Source of the DNA: Pocillopora verrucosa
Lineage: Eukaryota; Cnidaria; Anthozoa; Scleractinia; Pocilloporidae
DNA length: 64,000 nucleotides
Assembly: GCF_036669915.1 (NCBI RefSeq)
Contig: NC_089313.1
Span: forward strand, 11,972,011 to 12,036,010
Direction of reading: 5' to 3'
Shown here: piece after piece, positions 1 to 14,200 of the stretch
How positions within the stretch are numbered: the first letter of the stretch is position 1
How the letters are laid out: each line of letters starts with the position of its first letter
Program-made: the position numbers and the translations under genes
Notes under the pieces: model-generated
Told to the model about the DNA's origin: nothing
The model's database searches: none
What the model saw: only the letters and a program-made list of their open reading frames with translations

Positions 1-2332
1 TGAGGGAAAGCTCCATTTCTAGTCCCATAAAATAGACTGACAAACTCGAGCGCTAAATCAATGTTCAATTTGTGAAGTTTGTTGTTTGCAGACTAGCTAT
101 TTTTTCATGATACATCTAAAAGCTATGAAATTAAATCAGAGTTTTGGAGTTCGACTCCAGAACTAAAGCACTCTTAGGATACTAAGTACAAGGGTTGTCT
201 GAAACTCCAACGAGTTGAAAGAAAAAACCCTCAAGGTCAAATAATTTTCCTTCCTGGCCACCCGATACTCAAAAATAACTCAAAGAACCCGAACTTCCTG
301 CTTCAAATTGATGAACCTCCCCCTTTGAAAATTCTATAAATAATTTTTTTTGGGCTTGTAACTCGCTGACTGTTATATCTGAGACTTTTGAAGCTCCAAA
401 AGCTTAATACTCAAGCTAGGAGTGATCACATTTTACTGAATAGAACTATATCTGCATCTTAAAATAGTTGTTGTAGTTTTTTTTCTGTTCCACAAGTATT
501 TAGTTGTCATCCTTCATGTAAGCTCCTCGACTTACACTAAAATAATTAGCTGCTCGAAACTGAAAATAAGTGATTGTGCTGGCTCGACCTGAAGTTGATA
601 ACTACTGCTGTTCGACCCGGTACAAATTCATAAAATTTGAAAAATTTCCTTACAAAGGAAATAGAATTAGATGATGAGAAAGCAAAGTTCATGGTCATGA
701 TTTGTCAATGTTGACAAAAACGTTTAAGGTAATGGATAGGTCAAATTTGTTTCCTACAATGTTGTTTGCCTTTCGAAGGGACAAAACGTGCAGCTGAAGC
801 AGGTACGTTCATGAAGGCACGATTGGCTTTCCACCTTCAGGTATTCAGTGTTATCACAGTTCTATGTCATACTGATATCATGTTTAGAACAAAAATAATC
901 TCACTACCGTCCTTTCAGCACTAAATCAGGTCATTCGGCAATGTTCAATATTGCTGGAACCCTCACGTCCGTATAATAGGTTTCAGTAACAGTAAAGAGG
1001 TTTTTGTTATTGTTCTTGCCCGACAGTCTAACGGTAGAAACACTTTGTTTTAGAAAAAAATATTTGATTAAGAAATTAAAAATTTCAATTTTACTTGAAG
1101 CCGGATGGGTCGTTACGCGTTGTGCGTGCCTCTAGAAATAACTCGCTCCAGCTTAAACTTATTAAACCAATTCCTCATTTTCGCAACATCACATTCCATG
1201 ATATAAAAGGGTTTTTTACCCGGGCGAGTCAGTCTTCGCAAGAGTTGAACGAAGCAGCCTATTCGCTCCCTCCTCCGGATGCACCGCTCTCCAAACATCG
1301 TAATTCTACGTGTCTATCTGTTGAGACCTCTCAAAGCACAAATTAAAAATGCTTGCCAATCGTCTAGTGCTTTGCGGGTCATCTTAGTACGAGACAAAGT
1401 TGTTCGAAGCATGCATGTTTCAAACGCCAAAGTTCACAATATTACGGTGTCAAAAAGCCACAGACAACGGATAAAGAGGCAGTGTTAATTATTCTTCGCG
1501 CTTAATCCCTTGAAACTCTAATAGAATTTGTGGCCACTACAATAGGTTATCACTTGCACAATGTTTCTCTGTGCAAACACTTTGCTCCTTGCTTCGTAAA
1601 GCCTGCGCTCAAACATTTCCTAAGGAGAACTGCGTTTAGCGAAAGATTTGTCGATACTACTCGCCCTCTATAAACATAGCTGACTCAAACTCAGCAATAA
1701 CGAAAGTTTTCGCCAAAATAAATCCTATAAGTTCTTAAGTTAGGCACAAGCACCGCAATCCGCATGTCAAGTGATTAAACCAAAAGCATACACACAACTC
1801 ATCTTCTTATCACTTAAACTAATTGCCTTACCCGCATACTTAGGATGCGGGGTTTTCTAACGCGTACAAAGTTTTTCCATCACCCTCTTCTGAGTACAAA
1901 CCATTCCTCTACAGTGTAGCCTTATTTAAAACAGTCCACAACAGAAATCGGTTGATATCATTCACTGAAACTGTATCGTTTATGAAAGACTTTTTTCTCC
2001 GCATTTCCAGTCGCTCTTCATTTTCAGCTGTAAAATACTATTCCTCGACAATGTCGCCCGAATCCAGAAATGCGGAAAAACATTATGAAATCAGCACTAA
2101 ACATTGCTCAATATCTTAATCGTTTACAACAAAGATTTTTAGCGTAAAGATACCTAAAAATGAATATTAAAGCGATCATGCCTCCTTTTGGTTGTATGCC
2201 TATAAATATGGACACTCCTTGGCCGACGTAAAACTCAAGCTTTTGCAGTGTAAGGTAATTTGGTTCAGGTGACACCGTTACCTGAACAGTTTTTCAAGCT
2301 GACGCTTCGAGCGTTAGCCCTTTGCCATTCGT

Positions 2333-2489
2333 TCTGACGAAGGGCTAACACTCGCTCACTAGCTTATGAAACTCCTTACGGTGGCCAATTTTTATCATCA
2401 ACTCAGTTGATAAAATCCAATTATCTTTTAAAAACCTCCCGCCGATGCAGCACCACAATTTCTTTAGAAACTCAGCCCCTTTATTCATG
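2333..2489 (+). repeat. Penelope-like retroelement 3' tail fragment with inverted copy at its edge
   Basis: The sequence begins tctgacgaagggctaacac, passes atcaactcagttgata and ends near cagcaccacaatttctttag and ccctttattc. The same order of blocks recurs at 44928-45080 and 50512-50611, and in reverse at about 29915-30035 just after a GIY-YIG coding remnant, which ties the family to Penelope-like elements. Immediately upstream, 2310-2324 carries the start of the tail in the opposite orientation (agcgttagccctttg), so two tail ends face each other. No coding sequence remains here. Confidence 0.6.
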
Positions 2490-2746
2490 ATTGTAGTGTA
2501 CTCGCACTTCACTTAATTGTCTCATCAAAGGTTATGGTTCACGTCATGGGTTATAGTATTGTGCTTAAATTATTAAAAACTAACCTTTATTTATGTAATA
2601 TGCTTGTTATCAGCATTCCCATATCTCCTGAAATGCCTACAGCCGCTAACGCTGGGAGCTTTATTTCGCCAAAATTTTGCTCCTTGCAATGAGCAAGCAA
2701 TATTATTATCAAAATGCATCTATTTCGTTTCCTCTGGACTGTACAT

Positions 2747-2872
2747 TAACCCTTTGACTCTCAAGATCTCATTAGCATATTCTCCTTAATGTCTGTCATA
2801 TAGTTCTTGTGATATAAGTTTAGAGAATTTGGCATTGGATCAACTAATAATCCCCTTATTAATATTTTTCTT
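2747..2872 (+). repeat. Truncated copy of a TTAACCCTTT inverted-repeat element (MITE-like, family A)
   Basis: It starts ttaaccctttgactctcaag, continues with atctcattagcatattctcc and reaches gagaatttggcattggatcaa. The same blocks in the same order occur at 41797-42113, and inverted at 32739-32950. The right terminal inverted repeat is missing here, so this copy is truncated. It has no coding capacity. Confidence 0.6.
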
Positions 2873-5800
2873 TAAAACCGAAAAAGCACGTTCGATTACG
2901 AGAGATTTGATGAAGCCTGTAACTAAGGACCCTGCTCGCGAATCAAGACTATATTTACCAATAAAGCACTCAGCTGCAACTACCTGATGCAAAGAGAGGC
3001 TTTCTTCAACTCTCACAAATAACTGCTTTAGAACTAGACATTGAAAAATAGAAGAATATCTTGTTATCTGAAACTTATTTAAATCTAAAGATTAAATCGG
3101 AAATAAAGTGACCGCTATGAATGATATCAGTAAATGATGTCTAACTGTTAGGGTTGTTTTCCTCTGTAAATGATTCGTTTCCTCCTACAGAGAGCTAGTT
3201 TCATAAACAAAGTTAAGTAGTCACGTATTTCCCAGTCTTGAGACATTTATCTTACGAAAACAAAGCTTGTTTTGTCTCCTTCTGGCTTGAGCCAAATAAA
3301 AAAATCATTCATAAGGTTATCACTATCGGGTTACCTCCAATCAGAACATGTTTCACTCTGGATTAACAGTAGCAAAGTCGATCAATCAGTGCGTTTATAT
3401 TCGCAAAAAATAGATAAAATTTACTTTTTCAGCTAATTGTATCTAATATAACTTAACTTGAGCTTAGCCAATATAACAATAATCAACATTTTAATGATTT
3501 TTTTTACAAGGAACATAATCACAAAACATAAGGTTGTGTCATTCCACCCTTTTATAAAAAAGCTCCTATCGCAAAAGAAAAGCCAGCTATAAGTGACTAT
3601 ATCCTTGTTAAAGCTGTTTTGTCCCTAACGGGAAGATATATGGAACAAACAGGTTTTTCCAAAGACATATTAATAAGGTCGAGTGTGTTTGTCACAATTT
3701 TAACTTTGTTATCTAACGAGTTTCCTTTATCATGATTTCCTTTGTACGGAAATTTGTTTCATTAATTTAATGACCTGATACTGGTCGACTAAGAGCATTA
3801 TAGAATTTTTTTTTCTTCAAGTTTGTTTCAGTTTTAGCCCAGCATTTCAACAAAGGATTGTTCCGTTACACACTGAAAGTACAAGGAGAGACAAGAAAGA
3901 AGAAAATTTGTCCACAAATCATAGGGTTGAACAGCGGGCAGTCGAACAAATAAGCTTCAGGTCACTTGTCATCATTTCGCATTGTTATGACTCATTACGA
4001 CTTTTACTATTATTAGTCGAAGTTATTTCAAAGGTAACTGAAAGGTGTGATCTCTACTTCCAACAGTTAAATGGATCACGCTCCGGATATCCTTTTTCAT
4101 CTATATTCCGGTGTAACGTTTATTTTAGCTGGCACGAGATTTTTATCTCCTGGCCTGTTTTTGGAGATCGCTAATTGCTCCGCCGTGCACACACTAATTG
4201 CTTTATGCATGCGAAAAATACCATTCATATAATTGAGAGAGCCCTCCAGCAAGTTGGGTGCAGACGGATTACTGTTTTCTCTTTCAATACGTGGTATTAT
4301 CGGAAGTTTCTCGCTGACTCCTTGAAAAAGAACTCAATTTTGCAAAGTACCCTTGTTCAAAACGTTATGCCCATACTCCCTTGATCCACCACAATCATGT
4401 AAGATGTAAGATTTTACTTCACGAGTTCAAACTAACTGAAAGGAAGATATCGTAAATATCCACAGATATGGGTATGACAATAAAAACATTCGGATTAAGC
4501 GCTTTTCCGAGATCGAAATCAAGGTTCTCTCTTTTCCCAAACTAAATCAAAAGTTCAGCCTCTTGCTACCCTAAAAGTTGTTTCAAGGGTCTTATGTAGC
4601 CCCCCTGAGAGGCTTTCGTGTATTGCTGCTTTGAAGACTTAGAACACTTTCTACGATTTCTACATGAAACAGATCTGCTGTTACGTAATCAAGGTGACTC
4701 AGATAGTTGCAATGTTCGCATGGAAACAGATGAAAGTAAATGACCCTTAAAATGGATGATACTTTTGATTAGACCATATCCTTGATGAAAACTAAGTAAG
4801 TGATCAAAAATACCCAAACCAATGGAAGTTCAGGTACACGTGCTGATACTTCGATTTCAATCTCTCGAGACTCTGGTAAAAACCTTAATAAGAAGCTAAA
4901 CTTCAATGTGATACTTAAATCCATCCATCGTCTCCTTATTGATTATGTAAGAGCATTAGTCTGACTCACCCTTTCTTTCACACTCTCAGAAATTCTCATG
5001 TTCTATGCCACATTATATAAGAATTATTTATGTGTTGCATTCTACCTTGTTTAATCGGTTGGATCTTAAGGAAGCACTCAAAGCTTTACAATAAAAGATC
5101 AAATTGCCATGAATACTCAGTTCGTTTGTGTTGTTATGCCGGCTTACGCCCTGTTAAACCGATTTCGCCTAGAGTCTAGGAGCTAAACACTTTAATCGAC
5201 TTTGTCGAGCGTGCCAGTATGACGAACACCTTCAATTTACAGATCACGAAAAAATGGGGTGAGGTGGAAAAAAAAAGGCGCACAAGTACGGGCCGGTCTC
5301 CAGTGTTATTGAAACTGATCCAGTGTACATCATGCAAGTGTTTACTAAAGAGCGCGCAAGCCAATATGGTAAATATGCCGGAATTCCTTGAACTGAAAAT
5401 CCTGAGTCAGAAAGCACACGCGCTGTCTATACTTCACAATACCACTTGAAATGGACCGTTCCGTGCGAATGGATTCTGAACTGCTATTGAAGAACGTCAT
5501 GCATGGTTCCTGACAGATCTTTCTTTATCATTAGAGTAGCTAACCACTGGTCGTTTAAGGAGGAAAAGGACTCTGGCCTTTGCCTATATATGAAGTGTGT
5601 TGTGCATTCAACGTGCTTCATACAGGAGATACGCCAAGGCGTCCTAATGAGGTCTACTTTCTTAATGCGTAGAAAGCCTTTCTAATCCTTTACATGCCTC
5701 CTTTATTATAACCAAGTTGTTGTTTTCCTTTAGAAGCAAACAATGATTTGGAAATAATCTCAGAATTAAATTTTTCTATCGCTAAAACGAAGAGCCATTA

Positions 5801-8800
5801 TGTGTTTCCATTGGCAGATTAATTGCGTATTTGGGTTACGATACGAACCATTTCGTTTCTGCGACCATCTTATGCTTCTGCTACCGAATTCTCGGGTAGA
5901 TTTGGGCAAGAACCGATGACAACTGAGTGTTCAGCCTATTTGAGACATGGCCTTCACGTCTGTGGCTCAAGAGACCGGAAGTGGGGGAGGGGAAGGGAAG
6001 GGACAGAGTGTACTCAGGAGAGGTGTGGGGCATACATTTTGTACTCCCTATCCCTTCTCAGACAAAATGAGGAACTGACTCACCCTATTCAGGACCTGAT
6101 TGACTTCATAAAAGCTTCTTCTCGCCAGAAACACCTCCAAGTCCAGTACAGGATTCCGGGAAGTGAACGAAACCTTACCCCAATACTCGGGGCCAAATGG
6201 TTCAATCCATGATATTCAATTTTAGACAAAGAGGACTAAGCAAAAGAGTCAGGGACGTTGCTTGTACCCCTTTATAAGGGATTAATCTATCTCACCCTGC
6301 TCAAATGAAATCGGTGTAGCTTTCTGAGCGACACAAGGTCTTGTATGCGATACTTGGAAAACGGAAATGCGCTTTAGCGGCAAGACGCAGGAGACTTTTC
6401 GGAAGCGCAGAGGACGGCCGGGAGAAGTAAACAAATTCTTGGAGCAAAATTATTTGACTCTCGTGTGTCTCTAGTTTCTATCACCTTGAAGGCCCCAACA
6501 GATGTTGATGAAGTAGATAACATCTATAGAACAAAGAAAAACCCCTCAAACAAATCAAGCACAGAAATTGTCTACTGCTTAAATAAACTGGAATAAATAT
6601 GTCGGACTTCGGATCTCATGAAGAAAAACCTTCACTTCGTATTGATATCGCATGAACCACAATTGAGGGCCGCTGAGACATTTGTAATTTCTAGGTATCA
6701 GTTTGAAGGAATTCATTGACCAGGAAATTTAATTGAATCGTGGACTTAGAAGTATTAATCTTTTATCTTGATAACAAACAGTATTTATCAACAGCCTTGC
6801 GAAACCATTTTTGTTAACAAAAGCTAGTACAGCACAGCTGTCACTGAGCAACACAGCAGTTACAAACAAAAAGCCATTATCATCTCAATAGATGTTTCAA
6901 AGAAGATAACTTCAAAATAAAGCTCACATCATATTCCATTCGATTGGCCCGCCTCAGTTGTCAGTTTGTTTGCTCCTTATTGAGTACTTTTCTTGTAACC
7001 GGAACTGGTCGCCAATCAAGGTAACGCATTAAGGGTAAATATTAGTCCAAAGCTACGAAACGGATTTGGATGTCAGTTGTTCTTCTAGGCGCCATTAAGT
7101 CTGTTTGCGAGAAACTCCCAAGAACCGCTTTGTAAGTTTGTGAGTCAAATCAGGAAATATGTCTTTTGGAGTAGAATTTCTCGAACAAATCACCGGAATT
7201 GCTCGTCACTGGTACTCTAGCGCGGCGCCACAACATACGGAGTTAATTCAGGTGTATATATTTTTTTGTCAACACCCTTCATCTAGATCATGAAGTCATG
7301 TCATAGAATATACTTTTTAAACCACAGACTTCAAAAACATAAAAAAAAGATTGCACTTCTCCGTTTCTTTCCGCTCCTAATCTTACATTTGGGCAGACTG
7401 GCGACACTGTTACAAAAAAAATCAGATAGCACGTCCTTAGAGTAAAAAATCTTAAAGTATTTGAGCCCCAAGTTCAAACCAGATTAACTTTCTGTCAATA
7501 ACAGAGGTGAATTTTGGGCTCTTGAAGTTTGAACGAGGTCGTCTCGGCAGACAGAGTGACAAAGAATACCGATAAAAAGCTGCTTTTACTGTATCTTATC
7601 GGTTATGGCGGCTGATCTTTTGATATTTTAGCGCTGTGTAACGGTTTCATATCCGATTAGGCAGTCCAAATGAATTTTATTTTGACGATGAAAATTTTAA
7701 CAAAGCGAAAAATTTTGGTTCACAGTGATGAACCAAAACACGCATCCGATAGGACCCAAAAATCTTGATCGCGCGACTAGCCAGTGTACATTAGGAAAGA
7801 TTACAATGTCGGCATGGTTTTGGACGACGACGTTTGTCATTGCTTAGAAAAACTCATTGCTGAATTATTTTTGTTTTAAAAAATTTCACAGTTTATTTTT
7901 TCTAATTGCTCTCTAGTTTAGGGAATAGGAGCACGCGCACAGTCTTTAAAGAACCAGCGGAGAAGTCAACTAAAACCTTTGGAAGGAGACGGCTCGCACT
8001 TTGAGGCAGAACTTGTTAAATTCAAACTTTAAGAAAGAAAGTGAAAATCAATCACCGTACGGGTATTTCGACGAATTTTGGCGTTACATTTTGAGGCGGA
8101 AAGTTGTAAGATTGAAGGACCTAAACTATAATCAGATTTTTGCCTTCCCAATTATCTTTTTTCTTTCATAATACTGTAGTTTTTCGTTGTACGCATGTGA
8201 AACGGGAATGTCATTCAGCATAAGTTGCTCGCGCCAAAGATATATGGATAAAAAGCTGTGTTGATGAAAAAAGCCTCACAAATGAAATGTTCCCTCTCCT
8301 CCCCTTAACAATGCAGTGCATCTTCCAGTAATCCGCGTGAAAGGTCATGATTTTTTTTAAAGAAGTAAAAACTTAAGGCAAAATTACATTGTATTACCGA
8401 ATGTGTCATCCTGCGATTACAGACTGATTTTCTTCCTAAGTAGTCTCACGAGGTTTAAATTCTCGCGACAACAAGGCCGCTCTATATTCCACTAGCCCCA
8501 TTGGCGAGTATGAAAGTGAAAGAGGTTACGTGTGATGCATTTGATCATGGCACGCACTGGACAGTGGCTGAGGAAATCAAAGTTCAATTTCGCATTAACG
8601 TATCACCAAAACTACGCTTTTTCTCCGTGGAAATTTCATGGAATTAGTATCGAGCTTTAACTACTTTTTAAAATAAAAGAAGAGACTGATAAATACATAT
8701 TATTTCGTTAACATATGTGACTTCCTAACATGTACTTGACTGGGTAAGGCTGCTCTGGTTGGGAAATGTCATCATGGCCCACAAAATAGACGTCTGGCCA

Positions 8801-9734
8801 GTTTTGATAGCCTTTGCGTGAGGAAATAAAACAAGAAAAAAATTTTTTTTCAACGAATGAACCGGTAAAAGCCTCGTGCCACAGCAATATGCTTCGCTAA
8901 TCATTTTCCTGACGGCCTTGGCCCCTCCTGTGTTGCCAAAATCCACGGAGTGTTAATCTCAAAGTCAATATTATGGTCACGTCCAAGCTAAGGATGAACT
9001 AAGTTTTGTTTTAGGGCTGCACATGTTTACTCAAGTCCTTCTGATTCACGAAATATCCATCGAGAGGTGCAATAGAAACGTGGAAGTACTCCGAAAAGTT
9101 TGAATAAAGTCCGTAACACCTAGCATGGCGCACCCAAAGATGTATTTACATCATATTCTAATTACATGACAGTCTGTTACAGGATAAAATGCATTGAGAG
9201 TTGATTCAAACAGACAGTTTGGCGTTGTCGGAAGGAAATAACTTTATCCCTTCGGTTCCGCACTCTGGGACATACTTTTCTGATTACTCTTTGCACGACA
9301 CTTACGGCGTTTTGGCGGAATTTCTGGCAAGGAATTTGTGGGCTGGAGCCAAAACGTCATATTTCCTGATAGCTCCCGGATATCTTGACCCTCAGGTTAC
9401 TTTAGCGTAACCCGATATTTCGGTAAAATACCCATGAAATATACGGGCACAAATCCTTTCAAGACGTAGTCATCTTGGCACCAGGATCTATTGCACTGTC
9501 AAATTTACGGCTCTCTGATTGGCTCCCTCGACGTATTACATAAACATGTCTCCTCTCAACCACGTGATAAAAAAGCTTATTTTCAACTCGCTTGTCACAT
9601 CTATCACACGTGTTCTTGCATATCAGAGACATCATAGCAGCAGGGAGCTTGGCAGGCGAATTTTTTTGAAGTCAGAAGAAAATTCTTCCGCGCTAACCTC
9701 GCCACGACCGTATAACAGCACAGAACGCGAAGAA

Positions 9735-10847
9735 ATGCATGGCGACGACAGAATGCTGCTCTCCGATCGAAGAACGGTACGAAATAAGAGAATCCCGGCA
9801 CCTCTACCACAAATTTTAAACCCCTTGGGGTTTGACAATCCGATCGGTGTATGTCACCCTCAACTGCCGCGGCATAGCCAGAATTATGCAAAATTGCTGG
9901 GGTCGATGGACCAAGGAGCTGTCGCGAAGAAAGACCCAGCTATGGAGAACGACTCCGACAGAATCAAGCGTCCTATGAACGCTTTCATGGTTTGGGCACA
10001 AGTGGAGAGAAGACGACTGGCGGATGCAAACCCAGAGCTGCACAATGCCGAGCTCAGTAAAATTCTGGGACAAGCTTGGAGATCGCTGAACGGGTCGCAG
10101 AAACGACCTTATGTAGAAGAGGCCGAGCGTTTGCGGCAACAGCATATTAAGGATCACCCTGACTACAAATATCGGCCCAGGCGAAGAAAACACCCCAAAA
10201 GAGTTTGTAAGAAAATGACATCTTCTACACCCCCGAACTGTGCAGTAATACGCAATCCGAAAGAAACAACAGCCCATGTCTCGCACTCTACTTCAGGTGC
10301 CGAGTGCGGACAACTCGCGGTCAACCATGCAGAGGAAAATTTAATGAACTTTGGTCAGTCATCTGCACCAATTCCGTTTGCAAACGGAGATTTAAGGCTG
10401 ACACATCTCGGCGGCCATTCCACCTTGCCAAATTTGTCCGAGATAAGCCTTCCCACACCAGAGACGAGTCCCGGATCTGACGAATTTGGTAGTGAGTTTA
10501 ACTTCCCAACTTGCTGGCAAGACCTTCAAAGTGCGCCCACTAGTGTGCAGATAAAATCGCATCCCACCTCCCCACCGCCATATGTCGGTGTATCTACTTC
10601 AAATTCAGCGCCTGTGAGCCCGATCTATCTCACAAACGGAGGCCTACAGGTACCGAATTCTGTGCCGATGATGCCTGGTAGCGCGAACACTCAACTTCAA
10701 CCCAATGACACCAGTGCAAATCAGATCTTCTACTTCGCTCAACATATCAGGGAGCTGTTACCCGAAGGAGACTTCAACAGGGAGGAATTCGATCAGTACC
10801 TAGACGGCACAGAAACAGCAAATATTATGTGTGATGTGGCCTGGTGA
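9735..10847 (+). CDS. SoxF-group HMG-box transcription factor (Sox7/17/18-like), intronless
   Basis: This is a sequence-specific DNA-binding transcription factor acting in the nucleus. From the Met at 9735 it is 370 residues long. The HMG box covers about residues 75-146 and contains the signature [11 protein letters not shown], then [14 protein letters not shown] and [13 protein letters not shown] at its basic end. The block [20 protein letters not shown] is typical of group F. The C-terminus carries EFDQYL (about residues 351-356), which in vertebrate Sox7/17/18 is the conserved beta-catenin-interaction motif; this makes SoxF much more likely than SoxB, C or E. The middle is rich in Ser, Pro and Thr, as in Sox transactivation regions. 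The frame is open upstream to another ATG at 9546, but that extension (mostly basic, unlike any Sox N-terminus) is probably 5' UTR. There is no intron in the HMG box, whereas vertebrate SoxF genes have one there. The family call is secure; the exact start is less so. Confidence 0.93.
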   Translation: MHGDDRMLLSDRRTVRNKRIPAPLPQILNPLGFDNPIGVCHPQLPRHSQNYAKLLGSMDQGAVAKKDPAMENDSDRIKRPMNAFMVWAQVERRRLADANPELHNAELSKILGQAWRSLNGSQKRPYVEEAERLRQQHIKDHPDYKYRPRRRKHPKRVCKKMTSSTPPNCAVIRNPKETTAHVSHSTSGAECGQLAVNHAEENLMNFGQSSAPIPFANGDLRLTHLGGHSTLPNLSEISLPTPETSPGSDEFGSEFNFPTCWQDLQSAPTSVQIKSHPTSPPPYVGVSTSNSAPVSPIYLTNGGLQVPNSVPMMPGSANTQLQPNDTSANQIFYFAQHIRELLPEGDFNREEFDQYLDGTETANIMCDVAW

Positions 10848-11227
10848 GGTAACACTATCGAGGAAGCTATGCAGACTTTTGACTGTAAAAATTCCATTAC
10901 GCAAGGACTTGGTGCCGAGATTTTTTGCCAATATCGATAGGGTGACAGTTTTTCAGCCGTCACGTTCGATGCCAACGAACACTTTATTTCATAATTTCGG
11001 TATTGTTTTGTCTTACTTTCAAGCGCAATGCGTAGACAAGGAATTATTTTTCAATGTACAGTTTACATAAGGGGTCAAATACAAGTGATGTACACAGTTG
11101 AAGGCTAAAAAGCCCGCAAGGGGCCGATCGAGGTACAAAGTACGTCTCCTAGTTTCTTCAATTTATACGCGATGCATGCAATCTACCGTAGTTTATATTT
11201 GGATGTACAATTTCGGGTTGCTTTTAA

Positions 11228-11233
11228 AATAAA
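11228..11233 (+). terminator. Poly(A) signal of the SoxF gene
   Basis: A canonical AATAAA lies about 380 bases after the SoxF stop codon, in an AT-rich stretch. It is the first such hexamer I see downstream on this strand and gives a reasonable 3' UTR length. Cleavage would be expected shortly after it. Confidence 0.55.
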
Positions 11234-14200
11234 GATTTGCTAATGAGCTTTATTAGTGTCTTGATTCGTGCGCGCGGTGCCATGTTACCGCCATTAGTGC
11301 GGTCGTGGTTATCCTTGTTTAGGCCGGCTTGAAAAAATTCACCGTCTCAGCCTTTCTAAGTTTTCTTGATTTGACAGCTCATAAAATCAGCTTACACACA
11401 GATTGTTATCTCTGGTGAAAACGATTGGCCCACGCCAGTCAAAGTACACACAGAGATGTGTCAACACTTGTCATAATCTTGCACAGAGATAGATTTTTTT
11501 CCACCGTAATTTTTGCGTTTTTTTAAATTTGACCTAACCAAATAGCTTTGGACATATGCGTCGCGTTCGCTTCATTTTGATAACTATGTTTCAACTTTCG
11601 ATTAAATCGATCATTTCCCTTTTTTGATGCGATAGTATTGGAGCTTAAGTTACTTCGTGATTGCGTCGTCCGAATAACAGTTGTTCGAGTTCGTTAAAAA
11701 GTCGTATCAGACCTGTCTGACGTCACGATTTCGCTTAAGTCCATGAAAGGTTCTTTATGCCCAAAGACAGGTCTTTGAGTCCGGAAAAGGTTTTTCATGG
11801 CGAAAAGTTGTTTTCAGACATTTTATGGCACCCTTGACTCCTAGTGCTAATCTCTTTCTACACCGGAAACTAGGCTTGTTCGAACATCACTTGGAACAAA
11901 AGAACTGTGATTTGTGCTAATTATTCATTAGCACGCCTTGTGTTATGCATCAAGCTTCCTTCGCTTTCCCCAATATTGACCCACATCTGCTTGATCGATT
12001 GTTCTGGAATAAAGATATATTCTAAATAACTATCCACGTGCACATCGTTTCGAAAAGGAGCTCTCAGCAAGATGCTAGAAATGTCCACGCGCTTTAAGTT
12101 AATTTCAATAATGAAGGCAAAGATTTATCTGCGTAATGTTATCTGTGAAAACTATCTGTTGCTAATTATAGACTTTGAAGACCCTTCTGTTATCTTTTTC
12201 GCTTGATGTTTCATAACAATCTCTTCATTAACCTGAAACGATAGATGCGCACTGCGGTGAAATTGTAGCGCATCGACGTTGATTATAAGATAAATCTTTA
12301 GATTGGTTTATGGGCTTAACAAGAAGTTTGACATCAGCAATCCCTTGAAAAACGGATAAGCGATCGAATCCTGCTAGAGTGTGTCATGCCTAAACAAAAT
12401 TCTTTTCACTTAAATTTACGACAAAGCAAAAATTTAGCAGTAAACGTTCTAATCTGGACACAAAATGATTTTTTTAACAACACTGTAAACGTACATTCGT
12501 AAGTTCAGTTTGGCTGAAGCTGCTTATCCCTTCAGTATAAACAGTAGAAAATTTTGACAGCTCTTCGTTGTCAGTTACTAATTTTAGCACGCACGAGTTC
12601 ATCCTTGACACTATCGCCATCTTGAACTTGAAGAGATGTAGAACGGTAAAGGAAGTTTGTCTAGAATCATCCGGAACGCAAGAAAATAAAGAAAACGTTT
12701 CTTCTTTCATGTGCTCGCAGATTGAGATGATGTAACCAAGTTTACCTAACTGGGCATTAATGGTTTTAAAAAAACGTAAATAAAGTTAATTATAACTTGA
12801 AAAAAAAAATAAAATAAAAAAATAAGGAGGCTGTGCATTACATCATTCGAGGATAACTTAATATCTTAAATTAAATTCTATTCGAGATAGAGAAACAATT
12901 TACTTCAAGAAATTTTAGTGTAACATGTTCAGTCGAAGCGCATGGCCCGCCTGGGGAAAGCAACACGCGACCAGGCGCTGGGCCGAGATTTTGATTTTAT
13001 AAACACGAGATGTACACCCGGCCGGCAAAACCTGCCTGATTAATTAGCGGGCCTCTGATCATAGTCTTATGCCGGTCCCTGAAGATGGAGGATCCGTTGT
13101 TAATGGGCAAAAATTAAGAGTCAAGTAACGTCAAAATAAAGTAAAAAAAACAGGTGTCAAAAATACGCACTGGCGAGCTAGGAGATCAGCCTTATCAAGC
13201 CATAATTGAGTAAGTGATCATATCTGAGAGCGATATGTGTGAACACGCTGCTACTCTTTTTCCCACACGGTGGGGACACTAATTACTCAGTATTTCTTTC
13301 AAGTTTAACCCTTCCCTGTCGTCTGACGCTTCAGACCCTTTTAGCACCAAAGAGATTTTCACTGCGGTTGTAACTCGATTAAATTTTAAACTGAGAGCTC
13401 GCTCAAACCGACAGTAATTTAAGGCTACTCAAGCACTGTGCAGGGTATTAATGACGAACACTGATTTGAGCTGACTTTTACGTTAGAGTTATTATTGTGT
13501 GTGTTATTATTATCATTACTTTTTTTCGCGTTTTCGTGCCATTTTCGTTAGACAAGGAAAGAGACGCCCATTTGCAGAAACCACAATGAGGTGATCAGAA
13601 CGTGTTAAAGGCAGATTTGGACCAACGTTGTCGTAACTTTTCGTGTAACGTACTGATTGCAATCTAGTTCTGTGACAAAATAACATTTTTATTACACGTA
13701 TTGTCTTAAGCGGATTTCCAGGATTTACTTCATAGTTGCTAACAATTTTGTACACAACATATTTTGGAGATGAAATGCAAGTGTCTCGAGAAAGGAATCT
13801 CTGATTTCAATTTTCACTTCTGACAAACACTTAATCCGCGATTTTAAGGTAGAACTTCCTGAAAACAGGTAGAGATACTGAAATATGCCTTTTTTGCATT
13901 CCGTTCTGTCAAAATGCTCAGTATGCACTGTCAAGGTCGCAGCGAGATCGCATGGCCGGAGCCAGATAGCCTGCCAAACCATAACATCTACGTGTGCCAA
14001 CACTGAGAAATTAAGAAGGCAGTAAACGTCGTGTAAAACCCTTACTTTACAGTACTTAATAAACGGGAAATCTTACCCACTCGGGCAGATTTAAAATTTG
14101 ATATTGATGCCATTTGAGTGGCTAAGTGTTTTTAAGGAACATTCATGAAATAGGAGTGAGGATATTAAGTAACAAATCTTGGCCTTGATGGACTTTTATT

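Larger units (their letters stand above)
1..9734. other. Gene-free 5' flank of the SoxF gene
   Basis: No open frame here looks like a real protein: the longest is 129 codons, at 5823-6212, low in complexity and unlike any family I know. I see only repeat fragments at about 2333-2489 and 2747-2872 (listed separately) and scattered AT-rich runs. An inverted CCAAT-type sequence (gattgg, near 9516-9521) lies about 215 bases before the preferred SoxF start and could belong to its promoter. Long non-coding flanks are common around developmental transcription factor genes, so enhancers may lie here, but I cannot point to one. Confidence 0.6.

Noticed and set aside
135..165. T-arm-like hairpin ggagttcgactcc
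   Set aside because: No D-arm, A box or acceptor stem upstream at the right spacing.
5823..6212. 129-codon frame upstream of SoxF
   Set aside because: No domain, odd composition, no splice or poly(A) context; it overlaps a G-rich low-complexity stretch.
9546..9734. N-terminal extension of SoxF from an earlier ATG
   Set aside because: The added 63 residues do not resemble any Sox N-terminus and probably are 5' UTR; the frame is open but not convincing.
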